Shown here piece by piece: positions 14,896 through 25,032 of a stretch of DNA of 64,000 nt. Every line of letters begins with the position of its first letter. Positions within the stretch are counted from its first letter, which is position 1. Source of the DNA: Leifsonia sp. SCN 70-46 (lineage in GTDB: Bacteria > Actinomycetota > Actinomycetes > Actinomycetales > Microbacteriaceae); the NCBI GenBank assembly GCA_001725325.1, contig MEFY01000001.1, forward strand, positions 124,001 through 188,000. Reading direction: 5' to 3'. The position numbers and the translations under genes were made by a program. The notes beneath the pieces are model-generated. The model saw nothing but the letters and a program-made list of their open reading frames with translations. It searched no databases and was not told where the DNA came from.

Positions 14896-17586
14896 CTACG
14901 CGCGGGGCTTTTCCTTCATCTCGATCGTCTCGATCTCGTCCCCGACCTGGATGTCGTTGAACTTGCCCAGGCCGATACCGCACTCGAAGCCGTCGCGCAC
15001 CTCGGTGACGTCGTCCTTGAAGCGGCGCAGCGACTCGATGGCGAGGTTGTCGCCGACCACGACGCCGTCGCGGATGACGCGGGCACGCGCGTTGCGCGTG
15101 ATGACGCCCGACCGCACGAGCACACCGGCGACGTTTCCGAACTTGGAGGAGCGGAAGACCTCGCGGATCTCGGCGAGGCCCGACTGGACCTCCTCGAACT
15201 CCGGCTTGAGCATGCCCTTGAGCGAGCTCTCGATCTCCTCGAGCGCCGAGTAGATGACCGAGTAGAACCGGACATCCACGCCCTCGCGCTGGGCGCGCTC
15301 GCGCGCCTTCGTGTCGGGTCGCACGTTGAAGCCGATGATGATGGCGTTGTCGATCGTCGCGAGGTTGACGTCGCTCTCGGTGACGGCACCCACACCGCGG
15401 TGGATGATGCGCAGCTGCACGCTGTCGTCCACCTCGATCTTGAGCAGCGCGTCCTCCAGGGCCTCCACGGCACCCGAGACGTCGCCCTTGAGGATGAGGT
15501 TGAGCGACTCGACCTTGCCGTCCTCCAGGGCCTTGGTGAAGTCCTCGAGGCTGATGCGCTTGCGGGCCTTGGCCAGCAGCGCGTTGCGCTCCACGGCCTC
15601 GCGCTTCTCGGCGATCTGACGGGCGGTGCGGTCCTCCTCGGTGACGAGGAACGTGTCGCCGGCCCGGGGGACGGACGACAGGCCCTGCACCTGCACGGGG
15701 CGCGACGGGTAGGCCTCGTCGACGGCGTTGCCGTCCTCGTCGTGCATGGCACGAACGCGGCCGTACGCGGTTCCCGCGACGATGGCGTCTCCCACGCGCA
15801 GCGTTCCCGACTGGATGAGCACTGTGGCCACTGCACCACGGCCCTTGTCGAGCTTCGCCTCGATGGCGACGCCGCGGGCATCCTTGTTCGGGTTCGATCG
15901 CAGGTCGAGGCCGGCGTCGGCCGTGAGCAGCACGGCGTCGAGCAGCTTGTCGATGCCGAGGTTGTTGAGCGCCGACACGTCGATGAACATCGTGTCGCCG
16001 CCGTACTCCTCAGCGACGAGGCCGAACTCGGTGAGCTGTTGGCGCACCTTGGCGGGGTTCGCCCCCTCCTTGTCGACCTTGTTCACCGCGACGACGATGG
16101 GCACACCGGCGGCCTGCGCGTGGTTGAGCGCCTCCACGGTCTGCGGCATGATGCCGTCGTCGGCCGCGACCACGAGGATCGCGAGGTCGGTGACCTGGGC
16201 ACCGCGGGCACGCATGGCGGTGAACGCCTCGTGACCGGGGGTGTCGATGAAGGTGATGGCGCGCTCGAAGCCCTCGTGCTCGGTCCAGACCTGGTAGGCG
16301 CCGATGTGCTGGGTGATGCCACCCGCCTCGCCGGCGACGACGTTGGCCTTGCGGATCGCGTCGAGGAGCTTCGTCTTTCCGTGGTCGACGTGGCCCATGA
16401 CGGTGACGACGGGCGGGCGGATCTCCAGATCCTCGTCCGTCTCGTCCTCGAGCTCCTGGTCGAGGTCGAGGTCGAAGCCCGCGAGCAGCTCGCGGTCCTC
16501 ATCCTCGGGCGAGACCATCTCGATCTTGTAGTTGAGTTCCTCGGCGAGCACCTCGAAGGTGCCCTCGTCGAGCGACTCGGTGGCCGTGGCCATCTGGCCG
16601 AGGTGGAAGAGCGCGGTCACGAGCGCGCCGGGCTGCACCGTGTAGCCGGTCAGCGTCTCCAGCTTGTCGGCGAGGTCGGAGATCGACGCGCCGCGGCGCA
16701 GACGGATGACCGTCTTGCCGTCGCCGCGGGGGACGCTGACGCCGCCCAGCGACGGGGCTTCGCGCAGCTCGAACTCTGCGCGCTTCGTGCGCTTCGACTT
16801 GCGGGCCTTGCTCTTGCCGCCACCGCGGCCGAACGCGCCAGCGGTTCCACCGCCGGGGCCGCGACCGCGGCCACCCGCGCCGCCTGCCGGCGGACGGTTG
16901 GGGCCGAAGTTGTTGCCGGCGCCGGGGGCGCCACCCGGACGGAAGCCGCCCGCACCGGCCGGGCGCGGGGCGCCGGGTCGCTGCTGGAAGTTGCCGGGAC
17001 GCTGGCCGAAGCCGGTCGGGCGCGCGCCCTGGCCGGGTCCGCCGGGACGCGGGGCGCCCGGACGCGGGATGCTGCCCGGGGTCGGACGGCCCATGCCCTG
17101 GTTCGACGCGAACGGGTTGTTGCCCGGACGCGGGGCTCCCGGGCGCGGGATGCTCGAGCTCGACTGGTACGGGTTGTTGCCCGGGCGCGGTGCGGCGGGG
17201 CGCGGCGCGGCCGAGCCCTCGTCACCGGACGGCGCGGGCGCCGCAGCGGCGGCCTCGGCGCGCGCCTGGCGCTCCGCGACCGTGAGCGGCGCGGGCGTCG
17301 CCGCGGGAGCCTCGGCCGCGGGGGCCTCGGCCTCCGGCTCGACGGGCGCGGGCCTGGGGTTGGTGGGCTTGGGCGCGGCTTTCGGGGCCGCCTTGGGAGC
17401 CGCGGGCGCGGCTGCCGGCTTAACGCCCTCGGCGACGAGCGCCTCCTTCACGCGACGCGCGACGGGCGGGGCGATGCTGGACGACGGTCCCTTGACGAAC
17501 TCGCCCATCGCCTTCAGTTTTTCGAGCACGATCTTGCTCTCAACGCCGAGATCGGCGGCGACTTCGTGCACTCGTGGGTTAGCCAC
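14896..17586 (-). CDS. infB: Translation initiation factor IF-2
   Basis: 896 residues. IF-2 delivers initiator tRNA to the 30S subunit with GTP. The N-terminal IF2 domain ([20 protein letters not shown]) is followed by a long Pro/Ala/Gly/Arg-rich linker (about 55-310) and the GTPase domain with [14 protein letters not shown] (about residue 396), DTPGHEAF and NKVD (about 500), then domains II-IV. Start is GTG with AGGAG 4 nt upstream. The order nusA-ylxR-infB-rbfA is conserved. Confidence 0.97.
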   Translation of the reverse strand: MANPRVHEVAADLGVESKIVLEKLKAMGEFVKGPSSSIAPPVARRVKEALVAEGVKPAAAPAAPKAAPKAAPKPTNPRPAPVEPEAEAPAAEAPAATPAPLTVAERQARAEAAAAAPAPSGDEGSAAPRPAAPRPGNNPYQSSSSIPRPGAPRPGNNPFASNQGMGRPTPGSIPRPGAPRPGGPGQGARPTGFGQRPGNFQQRPGAPRPAGAGGFRPGGAPGAGNNFGPNRPPAGGAGGRGRGPGGGTAGAFGRGGGKSKARKSKRTKRAEFELREAPSLGGVSVPRGDGKTVIRLRRGASISDLADKLETLTGYTVQPGALVTALFHLGQMATATESLDEGTFEVLAEELNYKIEMVSPEDEDRELLAGFDLDLDQELEDETDEDLEIRPPVVTVMGHVDHGKTKLLDAIRKANVVAGEAGGITQHIGAYQVWTEHEGFERAITFIDTPGHEAFTAMRARGAQVTDLAILVVAADDGIMPQTVEALNHAQAAGVPIVVAVNKVDKEGANPAKVRQQLTEFGLVAEEYGGDTMFIDVSALNNLGIDKLLDAVLLTADAGLDLRSNPNKDARGVAIEAKLDKGRGAVATVLIQSGTLRVGDAIVAGTAYGRVRAMHDEDGNAVDEAYPSRPVQVQGLSSVPRAGDTFLVTEEDRTARQIAEKREAVERNALLAKARKRISLEDFTKALEDGKVESLNLILKGDVSGAVEALEDALLKIEVDDSVQLRIIHRGVGAVTESDVNLATIDNAIIIGFNVRPDTKARERAQREGVDVRFYSVIYSALEEIESSLKGMLKPEFEEVQSGLAEIREVFRSSKFGNVAGVLVRSGVITRNARARVIRDGVVVGDNLAIESLRRFKDDVTEVRDGFECGIGLGKFNDIQVGDEIETIEMKEKPRA

Positions 17587-17691
17587 AATTCTCCTGTCTG
17601 GGGCCTACCCAGAGCAGGGCAGGCCGTTAGTTACGGACGGAACTCATTTCGAGCCGCTCATTAGTTGTCCATAGGTCAATCAGCCTGTTCG

Positions 17692-17952
17692 TTAGAGGAC
17701 GCTCTTGTTAGAAGCAACTGATGCGTAGAGCCTGCCGGTGTCCAGGGCCTCGGCCACCCGCAACGCCCGGCCGAACGCCCTGCGTTTCACGGCAGAGTCG
17801 ACACAGCGGGAGGTGGGATGGACCCAGGCGCCTCGACCGGGGAGCGTCGCGGACGGATCCGGGACGATCTCGCCGCCGCTCGCGACAACCCGCAGTAAAG
17901 CGGAGGTGTCGGCGCGCTCACGGCAGCCGAGGCAGGTTCTAACGGGATTCAT
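17692..17952 (-). CDS. YlxR/RnpM family RNA-binding protein
   Basis: 86 residues of the YlxR family (DUF448), recently tied to RNase P modulation in firmicutes (family knowledge). MNPVRTCLGCRERAD contains the family CxxC, and GRGAWVHPTSRCVDSAVKRR is the conserved core. The ATG at 17952 gives the usual length. It lies 65 bp after nusA and 105 bp before infB on the same strand. Confidence 0.9.
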   Translation of the reverse strand: MNPVRTCLGCRERADTSALLRVVASGGEIVPDPSATLPGRGAWVHPTSRCVDSAVKRRAFGRALRVAEALDTGRLYASVASNKSVL

Positions 17953-18017
17953 CCTACCCCACGGTACCCCGGGACGCTGGCCCGGTGCTCGTCGGTCGAT
18001 GCCTTTCGAGGGGCGAC

Positions 18018-19013
18018 TCAATCCCCTTCGAGGATCGAGTCTGGCTGGATGTCGATGCGCGCGCCCGTGAGCTTCGCGGCGAGGCGGGCGTTCTGGCCCT
18101 CCTTGCCGATCGCGAGCGAGAGCTGGTAGTCGGGCACGAGCGCCCGCACGGCCTTCGTCGCCTCGTCGATGACGTACGAGCTCGTGACCTTGGCGGGCGA
18201 GAGCGCGTTGGCGACGAACGTCGCGAGGTTCTCCGAGTAGTCGACGATGTCGATCTTCTCGTTGTTGAGCTCCGCGGTGACCGCGCGCACGCGCTGGCCG
18301 AGCTCGCCGATGCACGCGCCCTTGGCGTTGACACCGGGCTCGAGGGCGCGCACGGCCATCTTGGTGCGGTGGCCGGCCTCGCGCGCGAGCGACGTGATCT
18401 CGACGATGCCGCTCGCGATCTCGGGCACCTCGAGGGCGAAGAGCTTGCGCACGAGCGCGGGGTGCGTGCGGCTCACGGTGATCTGCGGGCCCTTGAGCCC
18501 CTTGCTCACGGCGGTCACGTACACGCGGATGCGCGTGCCGTGGGCGTAGTCCTCGCCCGGCACCTGCTCCTCGGGCGGCAGGATCGCCTCGATCGTGCCG
18601 AGGTCTACGTGGATCATGCGCGGGTTGGGGCCCTGCTGGATGATGCCCGCGACGATGTCGCCCTCGCGGCCCTTGAACTCACCGAGCACCTTGTCGTCGC
18701 CGATGTCGCGCAGGCGCTGGTTGATGACCTGCTTGGCGGCGAACGCCGCGATGCGGCCGAAGTCGCTGGGGCTGTCCTCGGCCTCGCCGATGATCGCCCC
18801 CTCGTCGTCGAGCTCGGGGACGAGGATGGAGACCTTGCCGGTCTTGCGGTCGAGCACGACGCGCGCCGTCGGCGCGACGGCATCCTTGTCGTGCTCTGTC
18901 ACGTGCTTGAGGTAGGCGGTGAGGATCGCCTGCTCGATGATCTGCACGAGCTCCTCGAAGGGGATCTCGCGCTCGCGCTCCATGAGGCGCAGCACACTCA
19001 GGTCGATGTCCAC
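18018..19013 (-). CDS. nusA: Transcription termination/antitermination factor NusA
   Basis: 331 residues: N-terminal RNA polymerase-binding domain (about 1-110), S1 domain, then two KH domains (for example SLAIGKEGQNARLAAKLTG near 300). The C-terminal acidic repeats of E. coli NusA are absent, as in other actinobacteria. The GTG at 19013 has GGAGG 6 nt upstream. The usual upstream partner rimP is not present; a divergent peptidase-like gene begins 95 bp away instead. Confidence 0.95.
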   Translation of the reverse strand: MDIDLSVLRLMEREREIPFEELVQIIEQAILTAYLKHVTEHDKDAVAPTARVVLDRKTGKVSILVPELDDEGAIIGEAEDSPSDFGRIAAFAAKQVINQRLRDIGDDKVLGEFKGREGDIVAGIIQQGPNPRMIHVDLGTIEAILPPEEQVPGEDYAHGTRIRVYVTAVSKGLKGPQITVSRTHPALVRKLFALEVPEIASGIVEITSLAREAGHRTKMAVRALEPGVNAKGACIGELGQRVRAVTAELNNEKIDIVDYSENLATFVANALSPAKVTSSYVIDEATKAVRALVPDYQLSLAIGKEGQNARLAAKLTGARIDIQPDSILEGD

Positions 19014-19096
19014 TGAGGGCCTCCACTATTCAGATTTGCGAAACCAAGGGCGGTCCGCCGCCGATGTCGGTCCCCAGTTTAGCCGCCGCCGAGCCA

Positions 19097-19102
19097 TAGG
19101 GT
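19097..19102 (+). promoter_or_regulatory. Leaderless -10 element for gene 19109
   Basis: TAGGGT followed by 6 nt and the ATG at 19109. Confidence 0.5.
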
Positions 19103-19108
19103 GTCCGC

Positions 19109-19945
19109 ATGGCCAAACGTCTTGTCATCGTCGCGCTCTCCGTCGTCGCCGCGGCGGTCGTCGCGATCGGCGCGATCGTGTTCCTGCCGGGCATCCTGCC
19201 TGCCCAGGGCGACAGGCCGACGGCCGGCGACGGGATCACGACCGAGGATGACGACGACTTCGGCTCCGTCGACATCTACCGGGTCGTCGACGGGGCCCTC
19301 GAGCCCGCGGCCTCGGGCCTCACGCAGGACGTGTGGGACACGTTCGTGCGCGTCGTGACCCCGGACTTCGCCGCGGAGGTCATGTCGCAGTACCGCGTGG
19401 GCGACGCCCCGGACAGCGACACGCTCGCCTACGTCTACCAGGACGACGACCCCGACCGGTGGATCCTCGCGACCAACCTCGCCACGAGCCAGGACAAGCC
19501 CTCGCTCATCGCGACGCTCGTGCACGAGTACGCGCACATCCTCACGCTCGACGGCACGCAGATGGACCGTGCGGCAGGGTCGTGCCCGACCATCGAGCTC
19601 TCGGAGGGCTGCGCGCTCGACGACTCGTACCTGCGCTCGTTCGAGCAGCAGTTCTGGGCGGGCTACGACGATTCCGCCCCCACCCCCGACAACAGCGACT
19701 CCGACGTCGCCTACGACTTCTACCTCGCGCACGAGGAGGACTTCGTGAGCGACTACGCGGCCACGAACGTCGTCGAGGACATCGCGGAGAGCTTCATGAC
19801 CTTCGTGCTCGAGGACCGCCCCGCGGACGCCACGGCGTCGGTGAGCGCCGCGAAGATCGACTTCTTCTGGAACTACCCGGAGCTCGAGGCCATCCGTGAG
19901 CGCATCCGCACGGAGTTCGCGGACGACCTCGGCATCAACCCCTGA
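19109..19945 (+). CDS. Secreted or membrane-anchored protein with HExxH zinc-protease motif
   Basis: 278 residues. A single N-terminal hydrophobic segment (about 5-28) can be a signal anchor; there is no lipobox. The mature part is very acidic. LVHEYAHILTL (about residues 143-153) is a perfect HExxH, followed by a downstream acidic region (EDIAESFMTFV) that could supply the third metal ligand. No named family is recognised. A metallopeptidase acting outside the membrane is likely. Its stop TGA directly abuts the stop of the convergent TPR gene. Confidence 0.8.
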   Translation: MAKRLVIVALSVVAAAVVAIGAIVFLPGILPAQGDRPTAGDGITTEDDDDFGSVDIYRVVDGALEPAASGLTQDVWDTFVRVVTPDFAAEVMSQYRVGDAPDSDTLAYVYQDDDPDRWILATNLATSQDKPSLIATLVHEYAHILTLDGTQMDRAAGSCPTIELSEGCALDDSYLRSFEQQFWAGYDDSAPTPDNSDSDVAYDFYLAHEEDFVSDYAATNVVEDIAESFMTFVLEDRPADATASVSAAKIDFFWNYPELEAIRERIRTEFADDLGINP

Positions 19946-20653
19946 TCACCAGGGCTTGTCGACGTAGTACCCGCCCGACTCCTCGCCGCGCTGCTCGGCG
20001 TCCTGGTCGGCCTTCTCCTGCGCGGCATCCTGCTGCTGCTGCTCGAGCTGCTCGAGCTGCTGGTCCTGCTTCGACTGGCCGTCCTGCTCCTGGGGCTGCT
20101 GCTCCTGCTGGTCGCGCTGGCTCTCGGCATCCTGCTTCTTCTGGTCGACGCGGTCTTTCGAGTCGTCCATGTCCTGCTGGTCCTGCTGGGACTGGCACTC
20201 GTCGCCCGCGTCGTCCATGACCTTCTGGGATGCCTCGTACAGCAGCACGGCACCCTGGTAGTACCCCAGCTGCACGTAGATGTCGCCGAACCGCTCCCAC
20301 GCGAGAGCGAGGCTCAGGCGCACCATGCACTTGCGCTCCTGCGGGGCGAGCTCGAGGGCCTTCTCGAAGTCGTCGGTGGCCCTCCCGTAGTACTCGTCCG
20401 CCGCGTACGCGGTGCCGCGGTTGAAGTACGGCAGGTACGGCTCGACGACGTTGAGGAAGAGCAGCGACGACGACGTCTCCTCGCTGGCGACGTAGAACCC
20501 GTCGTCGTACTGGCTGATCGCGGTCTGCGCCGTGGGCGCGAGGCTCAGGAACTTGAACGCCCAGAACACCGAGAAGAGCACCACCGGCAGGGTCAGCCAG
20601 AAGAGCAGGCGGCGGCGCAGCCGCAGCCGCTCGACGGTCAGTGGCCGGGTCAC
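19946..20653 (-). CDS. TPR-like membrane protein with Gln-rich tail
   Basis: 235 residues. One membrane segment (about 14-35) is followed by a helical TPR-like part (about 70-150: FNRGTAYAADEYYGRATDDF and later repeats) and a C-terminal tail of about 85 residues dominated by Gln, Asp, Glu and Lys, predicted to be coiled or disordered. The last gene of the MoxR/DUF58/VWA operon; TPR proteins close such Bat-type operons elsewhere (BatE-like). GTG at 20653 overlaps the VWA gene stop as GTGA. Confidence 0.82.
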   Translation of the reverse strand: MTRPLTVERLRLRRRLLFWLTLPVVLFSVFWAFKFLSLAPTAQTAISQYDDGFYVASEETSSSLLFLNVVEPYLPYFNRGTAYAADEYYGRATDDFEKALELAPQERKCMVRLSLALAWERFGDIYVQLGYYQGAVLLYEASQKVMDDAGDECQSQQDQQDMDDSKDRVDQKKQDAESQRDQQEQQPQEQDGQSKQDQQLEQLEQQQQDAAQEKADQDAEQRGEESGGYYVDKPW

Positions 20654-21693
20654 GGGGTGCGCCTTCCGGGTCGCAGGTCGAGCAGCAGGGCGCCCGCGGC
20701 GTAGAGCTCGAGCAGGGCGAGCAGGCCGAACGGGATCGCGAAGATCCAGTACAGCTCGACGGACGAGTCCGGCTCCCCCGGCTCGACGGTGAGGGCGCCG
20801 ACCCGGATGCCCGTCGTGGCGGGTGCGACGGACGAATCCGCTGCGCGGTGCAGATACTGCACGCCGAGCTGTTCCGCGATCGACCGGAGCGCCGGCTCGT
20901 CGACGACGGAGAGCGCGTCGGATCCCGTCGACGGGTCTTGGATGTACGCGGGCGGCAGGTCGGTCGGCTGCGGCTGCGGGTTCGCGGTGTCGCCGAACTG
21001 CGTGGGCCGCTCGCCGAGGAACTCCTGCATCCGGCCGCCCTGGGCCGTGCCGTAGCCGAGCACGGCGCCGCCCGACAGGTACGGGGCGAGACTCTCGAAC
21101 GAGCCGGGCGCGAGGCCGCTCGTCTGCTCCCCGTCGCCGAGGTAGAAGAGCACGCGGCGCTGGTCGGGGTTGAGCTCCTCCGCCTCGGCGAGGAGCGTGC
21201 CGAGCAGCGCGACGGGTTCGTCGATCGAGCTGCCGCGCGAGAAGGTCGTGACCTCCTGCTTGAGCACGTCGACGGCCGAGAGCATCGCCGAGCTGTCGGT
21301 CGTGAGCGGCACGCGCTGCACGGCCGCCGCGTCGAACGTGACGAGGGAGAACTGCGCGCCCTCGAGGGTGTCGACGATCTGCTGCAGGTCGGCCTTGACG
21401 CCGTCGAGGCGGGCCTGCCCGCCCGCCCAGTCCTCCGCGGCCATGCTGCTCGTCGTGTCGACGACGACGTAGACCTCGAGCCCGCCCGTCGCGCGCGGGC
21501 CCTGGCCATCGGTGGGGATCGTGGGCCGCAGGGCGATGACGAGCAGCAGCACGACCATGGCCGTGCGCGCGAGCCACATCGCCGCGGGCCGTCCGGCGCG
21601 CCGCTGCGCGACGAACCGCCACAGCGCGAACGCGCACAGCACCACGGTCAGGAGGGCGAGGGCCCAGCCGGGCAGCACGGGGTTGGCGATCAT
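20650..21693 (-). CDS. VWA domain membrane protein (BatB-like)
   Basis: 347 residues. Two N-terminal membrane helices (about 8-27 and 41-58), a von Willebrand factor A domain (about 73-250) and a C-terminal membrane helix (about 315-338). The metal-binding MIDAS motif is DTTSSMA, a D-x-T-x-S variant, and the later FYLGDGEQT supplies the third loop. The ATG overlaps the preceding VWA gene stop (ATGA). It pairs with a second VWA protein as BatA and BatB do. Confidence 0.88.
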   Translation of the reverse strand: MIANPVLPGWALALLTVVLCAFALWRFVAQRRAGRPAAMWLARTAMVVLLLVIALRPTIPTDGQGPRATGGLEVYVVVDTTSSMAAEDWAGGQARLDGVKADLQQIVDTLEGAQFSLVTFDAAAVQRVPLTTDSSAMLSAVDVLKQEVTTFSRGSSIDEPVALLGTLLAEAEELNPDQRRVLFYLGDGEQTSGLAPGSFESLAPYLSGGAVLGYGTAQGGRMQEFLGERPTQFGDTANPQPQPTDLPPAYIQDPSTGSDALSVVDEPALRSIAEQLGVQYLHRAADSSVAPATTGIRVGALTVEPGEPDSSVELYWIFAIPFGLLALLELYAAGALLLDLRPGRRTP

Positions 21694-22670
21694 CGCTTGA
21701 GCCTCCACGCGAGGGTGAGCAGGCCCGCGAGCACGACGAAGGCGGCGATGACGGGCGCCTCGGGGTGCTCGGTGCGCGTGACCACCGGCTCCCCCGGGAT
21801 GACCGCGGCCTGCTCGGCCTCGATCGCGCTCACGACCGACGGCACGACCGCGGGGTCGTCCAAGGGGTAGTAGGCGCCGCCCGAGTCGTCCATGGCCTTC
21901 TCGAACTCGACGGCGTACTCCTGCAGGTAGTCCTTCTCCGCGGAGTCGCCGGGGTTGATGCCGTACACGCGCACGCCCCGGTCTACGGCGAGCGCCGCGG
22001 CCTCGGGCAGCGTGAAGATCTGCTCGCCCGCGATGAAGTTGTCGGTGACGAGGATGACGGAGCGCGAGCGCTCGTCCTGCGTCCTGTCGAACTTGGTGAC
22101 GCACGAGGCGAGCCCGTCGCCCACGAGCGACGAGCCGTTGCCGAGGAGCGTGCCGTCGAGGTACGACGGGCTCTCCTCCTCGAACTCCGTGCCCAGCCGC
22201 TCGAGCTGCTTCGCGATGTAGCCGTAGTCGCTCGTGAGCGGGAAGTAGGTGACCGCGGACGCGTTGAACACGACGAGGCTGATGCGCTCGCCCGTGAACT
22301 CCTGCGTGAGCGTGTCGAAGACGTCGAGAACGGCCTGGTCGTACGAGATCATCGAGCCCGACACGTCGAGGCACAGCACGATGTCGCGGTTGTGCAGCTC
22401 GGGCTTCGTGAGGGTCACGGTCGCGGGCCGGGCCGTGAGCACGGCGGCGAGCGCGACCGTCACGAGGATGCACGCCACGAGCCCGACCACGAGGGCCCGG
22501 TAGGCGGCGAGCGCGCGACGGTAGGCGGGCAGGGCGGTGAGGCGCTCGGCGTGCGCGACGGGCAGCCGGTCGCGGCTCGCCGCGCGCTCGCGCCGCACCC
22601 GCAGCGCCACGAGCACCGCGACGACGGCGACGCCGAGGAGCCACGGCAGCGGTGCCCACCACGAGATCAC
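21690..22670 (-). CDS. VWA domain membrane protein (BatA-like)
   Basis: 326 residues. N-terminal helices (about 8-25 and 62-82), a VWA domain with canonical MIDAS DVSGSM (about residue 100) and VTDNF, and a C-terminal helix ending WRLKR. VWA domains bind partners through a divalent metal and in these operons are thought to work with the MoxR chaperone ATPase. The GTG at 22670 sharing GTGA with the upstream stop is preferred over a GTG two codons earlier. Confidence 0.88.
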   Translation of the reverse strand: MISWWAPLPWLLGVAVVAVLVALRVRRERAASRDRLPVAHAERLTALPAYRRALAAYRALVVGLVACILVTVALAAVLTARPATVTLTKPELHNRDIVLCLDVSGSMISYDQAVLDVFDTLTQEFTGERISLVVFNASAVTYFPLTSDYGYIAKQLERLGTEFEEESPSYLDGTLLGNGSSLVGDGLASCVTKFDRTQDERSRSVILVTDNFIAGEQIFTLPEAAALAVDRGVRVYGINPGDSAEKDYLQEYAVEFEKAMDDSGGAYYPLDDPAVVPSVVSAIEAEQAAVIPGEPVVTRTEHPEAPVIAAFVVLAGLLTLAWRLKR

Positions 22671-23137
22671 CTCCACGACGCCACCAGCCCCCTCGCCTCG
22701 TCGATGGCGCGCGAGACCGTGCCGCTGTACTGCGGGCTGAACGCGCCCGGGTAGAGGCGGGCCACGGCCTCGGAGAGCGGCGTGTACGGGGTCGCGCGCA
22801 GGTCGCGCAGGGTGAGCGTGACGGTGCGGGCGCCCTCGCGCTCCTCCACGTACGAGCGCAGGAGCATGCTCAGCTGGTGGTAGGCCTCGCGGTCGGCGAG
22901 CTCGCCCTTCGCGTACGACGCGCGCGTCTCGTCGATGAGGCCGAGGTAGCGGCGGCGGATGACCTCGACCGCGGCCCCCGTCGGCGCCCCCTGCACCTCG
23001 GGCGCGGGCACGCGGCTGCGGCGCGTCGACCAGAACACGAACACCCACCACGCGACGACGAGCACGAGGATGAGGAACCCGAGCAGCCCCCACCACGGCA
23101 GGTACTGCACGGGCGGCGAGAACTCACCGCCGGGCAT
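22667..23137 (-). CDS. Single-span membrane protein of MoxR/VWA operon
   Basis: 156 residues. A periplasmic-side stub, one helix (about 16-37, WWGLLGFLILVLVVAWWVFV), then a cytoplasmic helical domain with VIRRRYLGLIDETRASYAKG. Position and layout resemble the DUF4381-type protein found between DUF58 and VWA genes in Bat operons, but I do not claim the family. It overlaps the DUF58 gene by 14 bp and the VWA gene by 4 bp. Confidence 0.78.
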   Translation of the reverse strand: MPGGEFSPPVQYLPWWGLLGFLILVLVVAWWVFVFWSTRRSRVPAPEVQGAPTGAAVEVIRRRYLGLIDETRASYAKGELADREAYHQLSMLLRSYVEEREGARTVTLTLRDLRATPYTPLSEAVARLYPGAFSPQYSGTVSRAIDEARGLVASWR

Positions 23138-24011
23138 GCTTGTGCGCCTCCAGGAGCCGGAAGATGCCGGGGACCACCGATGCCTCGTCGGTGACGCGCC
23201 TGCTGCTGATCGAGAGGCTCTCGAACAGGTCGTCCGAGCGCTGCGCCGTCGCCGTCACGCTGCTCTCGAAGGCCGCCCGCAGGCGCGGGTTCTCGCGCAG
23301 GAACGTCGGCAGGCCCGACGAGTCGGCGACGTCGTACATGTCGCGCCGCGACCAGTCCTCGCGCATGAGGTCGGCGTCGCCGACGGTGAGCCACAGCATC
23401 TCGTGCTGCGCGGCGAGCCGCTTGACGAGCTTCTGCTCGGCCTCGGCGAGAGGGCGGTCATCCCCGATGACCATGACGATCATGCGTCGCCGGAACGCGC
23501 GCGACACGTACTCGAGCTGCGCGGTGAGGTCGCTCGCCGGGCCGTCGAGGCGCGTCGACGAGTCGATGCGCTGCAGGATGCGCTCGAGGTGCGCCTCCGT
23601 GAGCTCGCCGGGCACGAACACGGTCCCCTCGGCGGTTCCCGCCACGAGGGCGACAAGGTCGCCGTGCCGGATGGCGATGTAGCCGATGGTGCCCGCGGCG
23701 AGCACCGCGACATCCCGCTTGCTCTGACCGCCCGCGCCGAGCGCCGCCATGTCGCGGCCCGTGTCGACCACGAGCACGAGCGTGTGCTTGCGCGTGGCGA
23801 CGTAGCGCTTGGTGAGCGGCGACCCGGAGCGCGCCGTCGCCTTCCAGTCGATGTCCTTGAGCTCGTCCCCCGGCACGTAGGGCCGCAGGTCGTCGAAGTC
23901 CATGCTGCGCCCGTGGAACACCGACCGGTACTCCCCCTCGATGAGCCCCCGCACCGCGCGGTGGGCGTGGATCGAGAGCCTGGTCTGGATGCGGCGCAGC
24001 AGCCGTTCCAC
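23124..24011 (-). CDS. DUF58 domain protein
   Basis: 295 residues, soluble. The signature RPYVPGDELKDIDWKATAR (about 43-61) defines DUF58, followed by a VWA-like fold (VLVVDTGRDMAALG). DUF58 proteins accompany MoxR ATPases and VWA proteins. It starts 19 bp after the MoxR gene. A second DUF58 protein, with membrane segments, is encoded at 48414. Confidence 0.9.
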   Translation of the reverse strand: MERLLRRIQTRLSIHAHRAVRGLIEGEYRSVFHGRSMDFDDLRPYVPGDELKDIDWKATARSGSPLTKRYVATRKHTLVLVVDTGRDMAALGAGGQSKRDVAVLAAGTIGYIAIRHGDLVALVAGTAEGTVFVPGELTEAHLERILQRIDSSTRLDGPASDLTAQLEYVSRAFRRRMIVMVIGDDRPLAEAEQKLVKRLAAQHEMLWLTVGDADLMREDWSRRDMYDVADSSGLPTFLRENPRLRAAFESSVTATAQRSDDLFESLSISSRRVTDEASVVPGIFRLLEAHKHARR

Positions 24012-24030
24012 GCTTCAGAGCCTCACAGGA

Positions 24031-25032
24031 TCAGGGCACCTTCACCGACGCGAAGATCGCGTCGATGATGGTCTCGGGCTGCACGTCGTCGGCGATCGCC
24101 TCGAAGTTCAGGATGATGCGGTGCCGCAGCACGACGTGCCGCAGGTCCTTGACGTCCTCGGGGATCACGTGGTCGCGGCCCTCGAGCAGCGCGAGGGCGC
24201 GGGCCGCGCGGCTGAACGCGATGCTCGCGCGCGGGCTCGCCCCGTACTCGATGCAGTCGGCGAGCTCCTTGCCGATGTACGACTCCGCCTGGCGAGTCAC
24301 GTAGACCGCCGAGACGATGTAGTTGGTGATCGAGTCGTCGAGGTAGACCTTCTTGACGACGTCCTGCAGGAAGAGCACGTCGTCGATCCCGACCCCTGCC
24401 CTCTTCTTCTCACCCGTCTTCGGCTTGTCGTAGACGCCCTCGTTGATGCGGTCGAGGATCTCGATCTCGTCGGCGAACTCGGGGTAGTCGAGCACCTCCT
24501 TGAGCAGGAACCTGTCGAGCTGCGCCTCGGGCAGGTGGTACGTGCCCTCCTGCTCGATGGGGTTCTGGGTCGCGAGCACGAGGAACGGCTCGGGCAGCGG
24601 GTAGACCGTGCCGCCGATCGACGTCTGCTTCTCCTGCATGGCCTCGAGCATGGCGCTCTGGGTCTTGGCGCTCGACCGGTTGATCTCGTCGAGCAGCACG
24701 AAGTTGGCGTGCACGGGGCCGAGCTGGGTCTCGAAGGTCTGCTTCGTGTAGTCGAACACCTGCGTGCCGATGATGTCGCTCGGCAGCAGGTCGGGCGTGC
24801 ACTGGATGCGCTTGAACGAGCCGCTCACCGCGTCGGCGACGGCCTGCGCGGCCGTCGTCTTCGCGAGGCCCGGCACGCTCTCGAGCAGGATGTGCCCGCC
24901 CGTGATGAGACCGATGAGCAGGCTGCGGCGCAGGCTCGCCTGGCCCACGACCTTCGCCGAGTACGACTCGTCGATCGCCGCGAGGATCGTCTTCACCCGC
25001 GCGAGCTCCTCTGCGGTGATCTTCTGCGTCAT
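24031..25032 (-). CDS. MoxR family AAA+ ATPase
   Basis: 333 residues. Walker A is [10 protein letters not shown] (a MoxR-typical Ala before Lys), Walker B LLDEINRS, sensor 1 [20 protein letters not shown]. MoxR ATPases are chaperone-like and usually act on VWA and DUF58 partners, here encoded directly downstream. The ATG at 25032 overlaps the proS stop (ATGA), so the module is translationally tied to prolyl-tRNA synthetase; an in-frame extension inside proS is rejected. Confidence 0.93.
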   Translation of the reverse strand: MTQKITAEELARVKTILAAIDESYSAKVVGQASLRRSLLIGLITGGHILLESVPGLAKTTAAQAVADAVSGSFKRIQCTPDLLPSDIIGTQVFDYTKQTFETQLGPVHANFVLLDEINRSSAKTQSAMLEAMQEKQTSIGGTVYPLPEPFLVLATQNPIEQEGTYHLPEAQLDRFLLKEVLDYPEFADEIEILDRINEGVYDKPKTGEKKRAGVGIDDVLFLQDVVKKVYLDDSITNYIVSAVYVTRQAESYIGKELADCIEYGASPRASIAFSRAARALALLEGRDHVIPEDVKDLRHVVLRHRIILNFEAIADDVQPETIIDAIFASVKVP

